Shown: positions 9,178-17,185 of the stretch, one piece after another
Layout: each line of letters begins with the position of its first letter
How positions within the stretch are numbered: position 1 is the first letter of the stretch
Assembly (NCBI GenBank): GCA_002424865.1
Contig: DILC01000061.1
Span: 1-18,388, forward strand
Direction of reading: 5' to 3'
DNA: 18,388 bases
From: Rhodocyclaceae bacterium UBA5602
GTDB lineage: Bacteria > Pseudomonadota > Gammaproteobacteria > Burkholderiales > Rhodocyclaceae
Made by a program: the position numbers and the translations under genes
The notes under the pieces: model-generated
The model's input: only the letters and a program-made list of their open reading frames with translations
Databases searched by the model: none
What the model was told of the DNA's origin: nothing

Positions 9178-11304
9178 CTACCGTTGCGCCAGCGTCTCCG
9201 CAATAATCCGCGGCGTAATGAATACCAGCAATTCAGAACGGTTTTGCTGGCGCGTTTTCGCTTTAAACAAAAAGCCAACGTAAGGTAAATCACCCAGCAA
9301 CGGAACGCGCTCTTCCGAACTAATATCGTTATCCCGCGCAAAGCCGCCGATGACCACTGTGCCACCATTTTCGACGATCACATTGGTATTCAATGTATTG
9401 GTATCCAAGCTACCGGTGGTGACATTGGTAATCGTGCCCTTCTCAATTTTCAACTCCATACTGATCTTATTATCGGGCGTGATCGATGGCGTCACATCCA
9501 ACGTCAGCGGCGCAGAGTAGGTTTGATAAATCGGCAAGCCTGTCTGCGCATTCACACCCACCAGCAAGGTCACTTGTTGCGTATTGTTGATTTTTGCGCT
9601 CTTACGGTTCTGCGTCACTACGCGCGGCGCGGAAACTGTCTTATTTTTAGCATCCGCTTCTGCCGCCAGTAACTCAAGGGTAAGCAAGCGGGTAGCCGCT
9701 TTATTAAACAGCATCAAATTAATTGCCGTGCTGCCCACTGCGTTAAAGTTCGTACCGAACCCTTGACTCGATGTCGGCGTTCCAAGCGCAGCCTGAACTC
9801 CCCCCCCCAATGTGGTAACGCCACTACCAAAGTACCTCAAGCGGGTTCCCAAAGACTGTGAGAAACCAGTTGATGCTTCAACGATGCGCGCCTCTATCAT
9901 CACCTGCTTGGGCGGGACGTCCACATTCCGGATAACCTCTCGAATCGCCTCCACTACAGATCCAATATCGCGCAGAAAAAACTTCTGTGTCACGTCGTGA
10001 ACGCCCATGCTGCCACGTGGCGACAGCATGCCCCCCCCCTTTACGTCTTTGGTTGAACTAGGCTGCGCATTAGCCCCAACTTCTGTTTTGACAAGATCTT
10101 TCGCCCCTCCTGCCTGGGCGGCATTGACTAGAATCAATGCCGCCAGCTCTGATGGCTTGATATAGCTCAAGGTGAATGTTTCTGACACAAGCGGCGCCGT
10201 ATCCGCTGCCCGCGCCGTTTCGTCGGCTATATCCTGGTCACGCTTTTGCAGTGCCGCACGGTCGCCAAACACAACCACTTCATCGCGTACACGCATGGCT
10301 GCATTAACCTGCGTCATGATGATATCCAGCGCCTGATCGTAAGGAAGGTTATCAAGATTTGCCGTCACCCGGCGGCCGCTCAGGGAAGGGTCAATCAATA
10401 CGTTTTTGCCTGAAATCTCTGCGAGCGTGCGGAGCACCATCGCCGCATCGGCATCAAAGAAGTTAATGGATACTCTTTTCCCTTGCTGGCCTGATTGCAC
10501 CAGCTTGTTGGCATCATCCACCGGCGGAATCTTCACCTCAATCACCAGCTGGTTGTTAGTCACATGCGCCTGATGGAACCACCGGCCAGCCGCCTCTATC
10601 TCCAACCGCGTCAGATCGCCATCCGCGCGCGATGTAATCGTTTTTACGGGTGTTGCAAAGTCAGTGACATCACGCCGATTTTTCAGGCGATCAGGCAACT
10701 CGACCCCCTTGAGCTCGACAGTCAATCCACTCCCTGCGCGACGGATATCCACGGGGACAGAGCCATCCGTCAAATCAACCAGGATCAATGCCTCGCCATC
10801 ACCGCCACGACGGAAAGCAAGGTCACGGACTGCGGCATTCGGCTCGGCAATTTTGCTACGCTTTGTTACGGCAGGTTGATAGCTGCTTGGTGCCGCTTCC
10901 TGGCTTGCAACTCTGGGTTGGGTTTGTAATTTAACGAACAGCACATCCCCGACAAGCTCCGTTGAAAACTTTGTCGACCGGTGCAAATTAAGCACCAAGC
11001 GCGTCAAGCTTTCAGTCTGAACAATATTCAGGCTTTTCAAATCGCCCACATTTAATTTTTGTGACGTTTTCCCCGACTGATTCTCTGTGTCAGGAAAATC
11101 AAACACCACGCGTGGCGGCTCAACCACACTCCAATTGCCCGGCAAGGACTTTAATGGCGCGGCCATTTGCACCTTGAGCAATACCTGATCACCCTCCTGG
11201 CGCACCTGGATCTGCTTTACTGCATTCTCGAACGCTGCAGCAATCCCGCCATGCCCAAACCATAAGCCCACCAATGCCAGCATGAGACGATATTTATATT
11301 TCAT
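9178..11304 (-). CDS. pilQ: Type IV pilus secretin PilQ
   Basis: PilQ forms the outer-membrane ring through which the type IV pilus passes. The protein is 708 aa, in the family range. The order is: signal peptide (about 1-25, ending GIAAA before FEN); two AMIN domains that bind peptidoglycan (about 30-105 and 160-265); an STN/N0 domain (about 283-350, VSINFFDADAAMVLRTLAEIS); an N1/KH-like domain (about 375-470) interrupted by a low-complexity loop; and the secretin beta-barrel (about 475-705) with the late signature VPLLGDLPYVGFLF and ending SELLVFITPRII. The start is ATG at 11304, overlapping the pilP stop as TGATG, with AGAAGGGGG six bases upstream; the preceding TTG codon is not needed. 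Two runs of nine G in the coding strand (residues 422-425 and 499-502) are odd and are listed separately. It is the last gene of pilMNOPQ. Confidence 0.97.
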   Translation of the reverse strand: MKYKYRLMLALVGLWFGHGGIAAAFENAVKQIQVRQEGDQVLLKVQMAAPLKSLPGNWSVVEPPRVVFDFPDTENQSGKTSQKLNVGDLKSLNIVQTESLTRLVLNLHRSTKFSTELVGDVLFVKLQTQPRVASQEAAPSSYQPAVTKRSKIAEPNAAVRDLAFRRGGDGEALILVDLTDGSVPVDIRRAGSGLTVELKGVELPDRLKNRRDVTDFATPVKTITSRADGDLTRLEIEAAGRWFHQAHVTNNQLVIEVKIPPVDDANKLVQSGQQGKRVSINFFDADAAMVLRTLAEISGKNVLIDPSLSGRRVTANLDNLPYDQALDIIMTQVNAAMRVRDEVVVFGDRAALQKRDQDIADETARAADTAPLVSETFTLSYIKPSELAALILVNAAQAGGAKDLVKTEVGANAQPSSTKDVKGGGMLSPRGSMGVHDVTQKFFLRDIGSVVEAIREVIRNVDVPPKQVMIEARIVEASTGFSQSLGTRLRYFGSGVTTLGGGVQAALGTPTSSQGFGTNFNAVGSTAINLMLFNKAATRLLTLELLAAEADAKNKTVSAPRVVTQNRKSAKINNTQQVTLLVGVNAQTGLPIYQTYSAPLTLDVTPSITPDNKISMELKIEKGTITNVTTGSLDTNTLNTNVIVENGGTVVIGGFARDNDISSEERVPLLGDLPYVGFLFKAKTRQQNRSELLVFITPRIIAETLAQR
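9800..9808 (-). repeat. Nine-G homopolymer tract in the pilQ secretin domain
   Basis: Nine C on the plus strand equal nine G in the pilQ coding strand, spanning Leu499 and Gly500-Gly502. Loss of one G would lead to an in-frame TGA about 30 codons on. The tract lies in a Gly-rich segment of the secretin domain (GSGVTTLGGGVQ). Confidence 0.9.
10031..10039 (-). repeat. Nine-G homopolymer tract in the pilQ N1-domain loop
   Basis: A second run of nine G in the coding strand covers the last base of Lys422 and Gly423-Gly425 (DVKGGGMLS). Loss of one G brings a TGA at 9992-9990, about 14 codons on. Gain of one G also leads to a stop, roughly 50 codons on. Either event would remove the whole secretin pore. 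Confidence 0.9.
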
Positions 11305-11837
11305 CAAAAACCCCCTTCTGTTGGCACGGATAGAACTTTTTCTTGCTCAACCCAAACGCCATTGATATCCCGAACCGTTTCGCGAATTTTCACGCCATCC
11401 TTATTGATCGCAACGATCTTGCCAAAACTTTGCCCCACGTATTCCCCCACGCTAACGCTCTTAGGCTTGTTCGGCGGGGGCGTTTGCACAATCGCATACG
11501 GTTTGCTGCCAGACAAAATCACGCCGACCACTTTCAAGTCCTCCAAAGGAAAACTCTCGAGTGGCTGGAGCGGGCGGTTGCGGTCTGGCGCCGATTTATC
11601 CAGCACCGCATCGATGGTCATAATTTTTGCTGCCGAAAAAGGCGATGGCATCAGCCCAGCTTCATAGGCCACCGGTGGAAAAGGCTTGATTTCGGGCAGC
11701 CGCGACACCCTGCCACGCATGGTGGAGGACTGCTCCTGCATCCAGGCCTTGATGTCCTCATGGTCTTCAGAAGCACAACCAGACAACAGCAGGCCACTAG
11801 AAAAAAGCACCATTAACCGATTAAGAGCAAGCCCCAT
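11304..11837 (-). CDS. pilP: Type IV pilus inner-membrane lipoprotein PilP
   Basis: PilP is a periplasmic lipoprotein that links the PilN-PilO inner-membrane complex to the secretin PilQ. The 177-aa protein starts with a lipoprotein signal: a hydrophobic stretch and the lipobox LSGC with C21 as the lipidated cysteine. A mostly extended linker follows, then the C-terminal beta-domain (about 100-175), which includes LKVVGVILSGSKPYAIVQ and VGEYVGQSFGKI, characteristic of PilP. The start ATG at 11837 overlaps the pilO stop as TAATG, with AAGGGAGG just upstream. The gene overlaps pilQ by one base at its end, so translational coupling is likely. Confidence 0.95.
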   Translation of the reverse strand: MGLALNRLMVLFSSGLLLSGCASEDHEDIKAWMQEQSSTMRGRVSRLPEIKPFPPVAYEAGLMPSPFSAAKIMTIDAVLDKSAPDRNRPLQPLESFPLEDLKVVGVILSGSKPYAIVQTPPPNKPKSVSVGEYVGQSFGKIVAINKDGVKIRETVRDINGVWVEQEKVLSVPTEGGF

Positions 11838-12568
11838 TACCTGCCTCCCTTATTCGCTTTTTTCTGATTTGCCAGCTCAGCGTCATCAAGATAGCGAAAG
11901 GTTTTTGCCGTTGCCCTCAAAGTCATGACGCCATCCTTTGTGCCCGTAGCCAAGTTAATGTCATTCAAGGTCACGATACGTGGCAATTTGGCAATATCAC
12001 CCGTAAAGGCACCAATATCGTGATAGCCGCCGATAAGATTTAACGTAATGGGCATCTCGGCATAAAACTCTTTCACCGCTTCGCCACCCGGCTTGAACAA
12101 TTCAACCGACAGGCCCCGCCCTTGCGCGGCCTTATTGATATCAACCAATAAGTCACCCATCTCGGAACGATTAGGCAGCTGCTTGAGCAACGCACCGAAT
12201 GACCTGTCGATCTCTGCGAGTTGCCGACGGTATTCTTCAAGATTGACTGATTGACTTTTTTTGGCCACCCAATCGTCCCTTAAGCTCGACTCCTGAGCCT
12301 TTTGGGCATCCAATGCTTCCAGTTGGCCGCTCCAGCCAAACCACCAGGACGCAGCCACCAGCAGCACAAACAACCCCAGCAAAACAACCACGCGCGGCGC
12401 CAGCGGCCACAACCCCGGATCCTGCGGATCCAGGGTTTTGAAATCCTCGGCCAACTGGTGAAAATCAATCAAAGGCGCCTTGGCCCCCACTTTAACTTCA
12501 GGCATCTGCTTTTCTGTATGTTTAGCATGCTTTTCCTGACCCAACGCCAAACCAAATGGAAGCTTCAT
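11837..12568 (-). CDS. pilO: Type IV pilus alignment protein PilO
   Basis: PilO pairs with PilN in the inner membrane and periplasm to align the pilus motor with PilQ. The protein is 243 aa. One transmembrane helix lies at about 58-78 (APRVVVLLGLFVLLVAASWWF), a coiled-coil region at about 80-140, and the ferredoxin-like C-terminal domain at about 145-230. The segment LDPQDPGLWPLAPR just before the helix is typical of betaproteobacterial PilO. About 30 extra residues rich in Lys and His precede it. The start ATG at 12568 overlaps pilN by four bases (ATGA) and has a near-perfect AAAGGAGG, so the long form is preferred over M22 at 12505, which has only a weak ribosome site. Confidence 0.95.
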   Translation of the reverse strand: MKLPFGLALGQEKHAKHTEKQMPEVKVGAKAPLIDFHQLAEDFKTLDPQDPGLWPLAPRVVVLLGLFVLLVAASWWFGWSGQLEALDAQKAQESSLRDDWVAKKSQSVNLEEYRRQLAEIDRSFGALLKQLPNRSEMGDLLVDINKAAQGRGLSVELFKPGGEAVKEFYAEMPITLNLIGGYHDIGAFTGDIAKLPRIVTLNDINLATGTKDGVMTLRATAKTFRYLDDAELANQKKANKGGR

Positions 12569-13146
12569 TTCCTGCCTCCTTTAGCGGACTTGTCAGCCTC
12601 ATCTAACTGGCGCGTAATAAAGGTATTGATGCTGAACGCGTTCAAGCGGCGGTTATTGATAACCTCGGCCCTGGTCTCAATCAACGTCGAGTTCTCCAGC
12701 AATGGGGACTCATCCAGGTTGTTCATCAGTGTCGTGATGCGCGCATTCGACTGGGCAACGCCGGTGAGGGCGAGCTTTTGCTGCGTTTGCACCAAAGTGC
12801 GCAGATAAATACCTTCAGGTACGCGTTTGGCAAGCTCGTTAAACAGATGCACCATCTCGGTTCGATTGGCCTGTAATTCCTCAATCACCCGCTTTCTGGC
12901 CAGGAGAGCATCTGTTTGGCTTTTCAGTTTTTTGATTTCGGCAATATCCTTATCCAGCACGGCTATTTCGGCTTGAAGGAACTCGTTCTTGGCCATTTGC
13001 TCATCAATTTGGCGATTTATGAGACCAAACCCAAAAAACCAGACAGTCGCCGCCAGCAGCGCAGTTAGCCCCAGCAGCACATAAAACTGCTGGCGCCTTG
13101 CGTTGCGGGCTTCCACTCGATGGGGAAGAAGATTAATTTTGATCAT
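12565..13146 (-). CDS. pilN: Type IV pilus assembly protein PilN
   Basis: PilN is a bitopic inner-membrane protein. Its short cytoplasmic N-terminus docks into PilM, and its periplasmic part dimerises with PilO. The 193-aa protein begins MIKINLLPHR, the conserved PilM-binding motif (about 1-10). A transmembrane helix follows at about 21-43, then a coiled coil (about 45-95) and a compact alpha/beta domain. The start ATG at 13146 overlaps the pilM stop as TGATG; the upstream ribosome site (GAGAAAG) is weak, so coupling to pilM translation is likely. The gene overlaps pilO by four bases. Confidence 0.96.
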   Translation of the reverse strand: MIKINLLPHRVEARNARRQQFYVLLGLTALLAATVWFFGFGLINRQIDEQMAKNEFLQAEIAVLDKDIAEIKKLKSQTDALLARKRVIEELQANRTEMVHLFNELAKRVPEGIYLRTLVQTQQKLALTGVAQSNARITTLMNNLDESPLLENSTLIETRAEVINNRRLNAFSINTFITRQLDEADKSAKGGRK

Positions 13147-14234
13147 CAGTCAAACTTTCTCAACGCCAAACCGCATGCAACCAAAAGCGAAGGTGCATCC
13201 ATCGCCAACTGCCGAGCTTTAACGCCCGGTGCGATCGCCATGCCTGCAAACGGATCAGCCAGCAAGGTGTTAACACCCGTTTGCAGCCGCACGGCCTCTG
13301 CCGCGCCGGGCACAAGAACCGAACCGCCCGCCAGAATAATGTGATGAACTTCGTTGTGCGGCGTGGACGAGAAAAAAAACTGCAGGGCCCGCGCAGCTTC
13401 CTCGGCCATATTGGCTACGAAGGGATGCAAAACTTCGGCTTCGTAGTTATCGGGATGCGCGCCCGAACACTTCATCTTCTCCGCCTCATCGGGGCTGACC
13501 CCATAAACACGTGCAATGCTGTCCGTTAACTGCGCACCGCCAAACGCCTGCTCACGCGCATAGAGCTGCTGGCCATTGTGCGTCATGGTCACCTTGGTCA
13601 CATCGGAGCCCACATCAATCAGCGCAATCACCTGCCCCAGCCCTTGCTGCGGCAGGTGCTTTAAAACCAGCTCATAAGCTGCCTGTATGGCATACGCCTC
13701 CATATCCATCACCACCGGCTTTAAGCCAGCCATCTCGGCCACGGCAACACGGTCATCAATGCGCTCCTTGCGCGATGCCGCCAACAAAACCTCGACGTGC
13801 TCAGGATCCGTCGGAGACGGGCCCATCACCTGAAAATCCAGATTGACTTCTTCGAGCGCAAAAGGAAGATACTGATTCGCCTCAGACTCCACCTGGATTT
13901 CCATTTCCTGCTCGCGCAAATTGGCGGGGAGCGTGATTTTTTTGGTGATCACCGCCGCCGTAGGCAAAGCCAGGGCAACATTACGCGTACGCGTACCCAG
14001 CTTGCGCCAGCATCGCTGCATGGACTCGACAATCTCATCCAATCCGGACATATTGCCATCAACAACGGCGCCTCTTGGCAAAGGCTCTATGGCGTACCGC
14101 TCTATCCTGGGCACCCCCTTGCCCATATCGACCAGTTCAACCATACGAATTGAGGTAGAACCAATATCAACACCAACCAACGGGCGCAACTTTGGATTGA
14201 AAATAGTTTTCAGCGAAGAAATATCTATCTGCAA
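13146..14234 (-). CDS. pilM: Type IV pilus actin-like ATPase PilM (TTG start)
   Basis: PilM is a cytoplasmic actin/FtsA-like protein that binds the N-terminus of PilN and forms the inner ring of the pilus machine. From the chosen start it has 362 aa, the family norm. The phosphate-1 motif VDIGSTSIR (about 22-30), the phosphate-2 motif DVGSDVT (about 200) and an adenosine-binding LAGGSVLVPG near the C-terminus are visible. I chose TTG at 14234 because AAAGGA lies six bases upstream and a promoter (14316-14288) lies before it. A longer reading from a TTG at 14300 would begin inside that promoter's spacer and add 22 residues without family resemblance. It is the first gene of pilMNOPQ. Confidence 0.95.
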   Translation of the reverse strand: MQIDISSLKTIFNPKLRPLVGVDIGSTSIRMVELVDMGKGVPRIERYAIEPLPRGAVVDGNMSGLDEIVESMQRCWRKLGTRTRNVALALPTAAVITKKITLPANLREQEMEIQVESEANQYLPFALEEVNLDFQVMGPSPTDPEHVEVLLAASRKERIDDRVAVAEMAGLKPVVMDMEAYAIQAAYELVLKHLPQQGLGQVIALIDVGSDVTKVTMTHNGQQLYAREQAFGGAQLTDSIARVYGVSPDEAEKMKCSGAHPDNYEAEVLHPFVANMAEEAARALQFFFSSTPHNEVHHIILAGGSVLVPGAAEAVRLQTGVNTLLADPFAGMAIAPGVKARQLAMDAPSLLVACGLALRKFD

Positions 14235-14240
14235 AACTTT

Positions 14241-14246
14241 TCCTTT
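14241..14246 (-). promoter_or_regulatory. Ribosome binding site that sets the pilM start
   Basis: AAAGGA on the minus strand lies six bases before TTG at 14234-14232. No comparable site exists before the in-frame TTG at 14300, and no ATG or GTG is available nearby. Confidence 0.7.
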
Positions 14247-14287
14247 AAAAATATAGCCCTGAGAGAAATTCGAACAAACTACTTTAA

Positions 14288-14316
14288 ATCCTAGCAGCAA
14301 CTATTCGCAGTGTAAA
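14288..14316 (-). promoter_or_regulatory. Sigma-70 promoter candidate for pilMNOPQ
   Basis: TTTACA (14316-14311) and TAGGAT (14293-14288) are 17 bases apart on the minus strand. TG one base before the -10 makes it an extended -10 (TGC-TAGGAT). The predicted transcript start near 14282 gives a leader of about 50 bases to the TTG start of pilM. Confidence 0.55.
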
Positions 14317-14343
14317 GAAAAATATTGCACCATCCTTGGCGCT

Positions 14344-14370
14344 TTGAGCATTTTCTTGCGTGACTATAAT
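14344..14370 (+). promoter_or_regulatory. Promoter candidate for mrcA
   Basis: A perfect -10, TATAAT, lies at 14365-14370. The best -35 is TTGAGC (14344-14349) with a short 15-base spacer, or CTTTGA (14342-14347) at 17 bases. It is back to back with the pilM promoter; the -35 elements are about 25 bases apart. Confidence 0.5.
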
Positions 14371-14387
14371 GTATTACGCTCATTCTT

Positions 14388-16799
14388 TTGCAAATAACCG
14401 CATTGGCTCCCAACATCTTGAAACATCTACCCGCCCTTTCTTTTGGCCACTGGACAATTCGCGTCGTGCTATTCATCCTTGGCGCCGCACTCAGTCTCGT
14501 CGCCCTCATCGGCATCGTGATCATCCTGGCTTATCCGCGCCTGCCCTCGCTGGAGGCCGTCACAGACTACCGCCCAAAAATTCCGCTGCGCATCTATTCC
14601 AGTGATGGTTTTTTAATCGGCGAATTTGGCGAGGAAAGACGCGATTTCGTGCGCATTGAAGCAGTTCCTGCCATCATGAAGCAAGCGATTTTGGCTGCCG
14701 AAGATGAGCGTTTTTACCAACATCCCGGCATTGATACCATCGGCATCCTGCGCGCCGCGGCCGCCAACATCGTCAGCGGCGGAAAACGCCAGGGCGCCTC
14801 AACCCTCACCATGCAGGTCGCACGCAACTTCTTCCTGTCCAGTGAAAAAACGCTCACCCGAAAACTGTATGAAGCGCTCTTGGCGATCAAGATTGAACAC
14901 AGCTTGACCAAGGATGAAATTTTTCAGCTTTACATCAACCAGATTTACCTGGGGCAACGTGCCTACGGCTTTTCTTCTGCCGCACAAATTTATTTCGGCA
15001 AATCACTCAATGAGATCACCATTGCTGAAGCGGCCATGCTGGGCGGCCTGCCCAAAGCGCCTTCTGCCTATAACCCGGTGAGCAACCCCAAGCGCGCCAA
15101 ATTGCGCCAGCAATATGTATTGCGGCGCATGGCTGAACTGGGCTTTATCACCCCGGCGCAGCAAAAAGAAGCATTGGAAAGCGTCTTGAAAATCAAACGC
15201 AACCCGACTGAATTTAGCGTGCGCGCTGATTACGTTGCGGAAATGGCACGGCAGATTGCCGCCGAGCGTTTCTCTGACGACATTTACACCCATGGTTATC
15301 GCGTCATTACCACCATCACGCGCAGCGACCAACTCGCGGCCTACCGCAGCCTGCGCAAAAATGTGCTGGCCTATGATCGCCGCCATGGCTATCGTGGCGC
15401 GGAAACCTATGTCGATCTCGCCGCCATTGCGCCAGAACAAGACGAAGCCGTCGAAGACTTGCTCGATGAATTTGTCAGCTACGACGACCTGCTGCCAGCC
15501 ATCGTCCTTTCCGCAACGCCACAAAGCGTCCGTGCCATTTTGCGCAATGGCGAAATTGTAACGGTTCAAGGCGAAGGGCTGAAATTTGCCGCGCACATGC
15601 TGAACGATAAAGCGCCGCCCAATAAGCGCATTCGCCGTGGCGCCGTCATTCGCGTGCAAAAAAATGATAATGCCTGGCAAATTTTGCAACTTCCTGACGT
15701 GCAAGCCGCATTTGTAGCCGCCAGTCCCATTGACGGCGCGGTTCGCGCCCTGGTTGGCGGCTTTGACTTTAACCAGAACAAGTTCAATCACGTCACCCAA
15801 GCCTGGCGCCAGCCAGGATCAAGTTTTAAGCCTTTCATTTATTCCGCTGCATTAGAAAAGGGGTTTTCGCCCAATTCCGTCCTGCCGGATGAACCCATCT
15901 CTTTCTCGGCCAATGAAACCGGCTCCCAGGTTTGGGAACCCAAAAACTATGACGGCAAATACGAAGGCCCCATGACCTTGCGCACAGCGCTGGCGAAATC
16001 AAAAAACATGGTCTCGATCCGGCTATTGCGCGCCATTGGCGCCAGCTATGCGCAAGACTACGTCACCCGCTTTGGCTTTGACGCTGACAAGCATCCGCCT
16101 TACCTGACTATGGCGCTGGGCGCAGGCATGGTCACGCCGTGGCAACAATTGACCGCCTATTCCGTCTTTGCCAACGGCGGTTATCGCATCACGCCTTACG
16201 TCGTGCGCCAAATCCAGGACAACCATGGCAATGTCCTTGCGACGACCCAAGCCCTCATGGCAGGGGATGAATCCATCCGCGCCATTGACCCACGGAACGC
16301 ATGGCTCATGGACAGCATGATGCATGACGTCGTGCGCCGCGGTACGGCAACACGTGCGGCGGCAGCCCTGAAACGCAGCGACCTGGCAGGCAAAACAGGC
16401 ACGACGAACGATTACATTGATGCGTGGTTCTGCGGCTATCAACCCACCGTTGTGGGCATTGCCTGGATAGGCTTTGACATCCCACGACGGCTCGGTAGCG
16501 GAGAAACCGGCGGAACTGCGGCCTTGCCCATCTGGATTGGCTATATGGAAAAGGCGCTGGCCGGTGTACCGGAGAGCTGGCAAGATGTGCCAGAGGGCAT
16601 GGTAGCGATTACAGCACGCGACCCCGCAGGCAACACCACGAGCGAAATGATTTATAGCGAGCAACTGCCTGCCGCGCCAGCGGATGACGCAGGCAGCCAA
16701 GCCAAAGAAGTGCAGCAAACGCCTGCCCCCGTGGAAGTTGCGAAGCCAAAGCCCATCACGCCCCCTTCACCAACTCAAGCGCCGCCCAAAGCGCACTGA
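14388..16799 (+). CDS. mrcA: Class A penicillin-binding protein 1A (transglycosylase/transpeptidase)
   Basis: This bifunctional inner-membrane enzyme polymerises glycan strands and crosslinks peptides in the periplasm. At 803 aa from the first possible start, it matches PBP1A/PonA. A transmembrane anchor lies at about 26-48. The GT51 domain follows (about 70-250), with catalytic E105 in EDERFYQHPG and the motifs QGASTLTMQVARN and KIEHSLTKDEI. An OB-like insert lies at about 320-430. The transpeptidase domain has S478-S-F-K481, S538-K-N540 and K669-T-G671. The C-terminal tail is Pro/Lys-rich. The start is uncertain: TTG codons at 14388, 14403 and 14418 and a GTG at 14466 are in frame, none with a Shine-Dalgarno. 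The 14418 start would leave a short cytoplasmic tail like that of relatives. It is divergent from pilM, a common arrangement (also called ponA). Confidence 0.96.
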   Translation: MQITALAPNILKHLPALSFGHWTIRVVLFILGAALSLVALIGIVIILAYPRLPSLEAVTDYRPKIPLRIYSSDGFLIGEFGEERRDFVRIEAVPAIMKQAILAAEDERFYQHPGIDTIGILRAAAANIVSGGKRQGASTLTMQVARNFFLSSEKTLTRKLYEALLAIKIEHSLTKDEIFQLYINQIYLGQRAYGFSSAAQIYFGKSLNEITIAEAAMLGGLPKAPSAYNPVSNPKRAKLRQQYVLRRMAELGFITPAQQKEALESVLKIKRNPTEFSVRADYVAEMARQIAAERFSDDIYTHGYRVITTITRSDQLAAYRSLRKNVLAYDRRHGYRGAETYVDLAAIAPEQDEAVEDLLDEFVSYDDLLPAIVLSATPQSVRAILRNGEIVTVQGEGLKFAAHMLNDKAPPNKRIRRGAVIRVQKNDNAWQILQLPDVQAAFVAASPIDGAVRALVGGFDFNQNKFNHVTQAWRQPGSSFKPFIYSAALEKGFSPNSVLPDEPISFSANETGSQVWEPKNYDGKYEGPMTLRTALAKSKNMVSIRLLRAIGASYAQDYVTRFGFDADKHPPYLTMALGAGMVTPWQQLTAYSVFANGGYRITPYVVRQIQDNHGNVLATTQALMAGDESIRAIDPRNAWLMDSMMHDVVRRGTATRAAAALKRSDLAGKTGTTNDYIDAWFCGYQPTVVGIAWIGFDIPRRLGSGETGGTAALPIWIGYMEKALAGVPESWQDVPEGMVAITARDPAGNTTSEMIYSEQLPAAPADDAGSQAKEVQQTPAPVEVAKPKPITPPSPTQAPPKAH

Positions 16800-16824
16800 A
16801 AAGGCGCCAGGCACCGAAAGCCGA

Positions 16825-17154
16825 CTAGGAAAAGCGCACCTGCTCCCCAGTTTGTTCTGACAACACGCGTTGAATGGCGAGCCAGAGGGTTTCATCGTCA
16901 CGCGTTGCCACCCAAGCATCATTTTGCAGGCGGAAGTGATAACCGCCCGACTTTGCCGCCACCCAGATCTCACGTGCCGCGACATGCCGATTGATAATGA
17001 TTTTCGAGCCATTTCCGCACTCAACTTCAATCACGCCGCCGGGCTTGGTCTCGACGTCAAAATCCGCCCCGCCCGCCTCGCCGGCCTTATCCAAGGCGGC
17101 CTCAATGCGTGCCAGCTCTTGATCTGCCAACTGTATAAATGTTTGCTCATCCAT
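16825..17154 (-). CDS. cyaY: Iron-sulfur assembly protein CyaY (bacterial frataxin)
   Basis: CyaY binds iron and modulates the IscS-IscU Fe-S cluster machinery in the cytoplasm. The protein is 109 aa, the usual size. The acidic first helix (MDEQTFIQLADQELARIE) is followed by the frataxin beta-sheet with VIEVECGNGSKIIIN and the hallmark EIWVAAKSGGYHF (about 81-93). The start is ATG at 17154, with AAGGA about 12 bases upstream. It is convergent with mrcA (25 bases between the stops) and divergent from lptM with a 49-bp gap. The cyaY / lptM-lysA arrangement is conserved in many beta- and gammaproteobacteria. Confidence 0.95.
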   Translation of the reverse strand: MDEQTFIQLADQELARIEAALDKAGEAGGADFDVETKPGGVIEVECGNGSKIIINRHVAAREIWVAAKSGGYHFRLQNDAWVATRDDETLWLAIQRVLSEQTGEQVRFS

Positions 17155-17185
17155 CGCGTGCTACCATCCTTATCCATCGTTAAAC

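Noticed and set aside
12418..12432. Direct repeat of GGATCC separated by three bases in pilO.
   Set aside because: It encodes the conserved LDPQDPG segment of PilO and needs no further explanation.
13372..13379. Run of eight A (eight T in the pilM coding strand).
   Set aside because: Short A/T runs of 7-8 occur several times in this window (for example 15658-15664), so it does not stand out as the G tracts in pilQ do.
15003..16718. Minus-strand open frames of 265 and 231 aa opposite mrcA.
   Set aside because: They mirror conserved transpeptidase codons and have no independent features; treated as shadows.
16800..16824. Possible small hairpin with TTTT between the convergent mrcA and cyaY stops (GGTG/CGCC stem on the minus strand).
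   Set aside because: The stem is only four pairs including a G-U; too weak to call a terminator.
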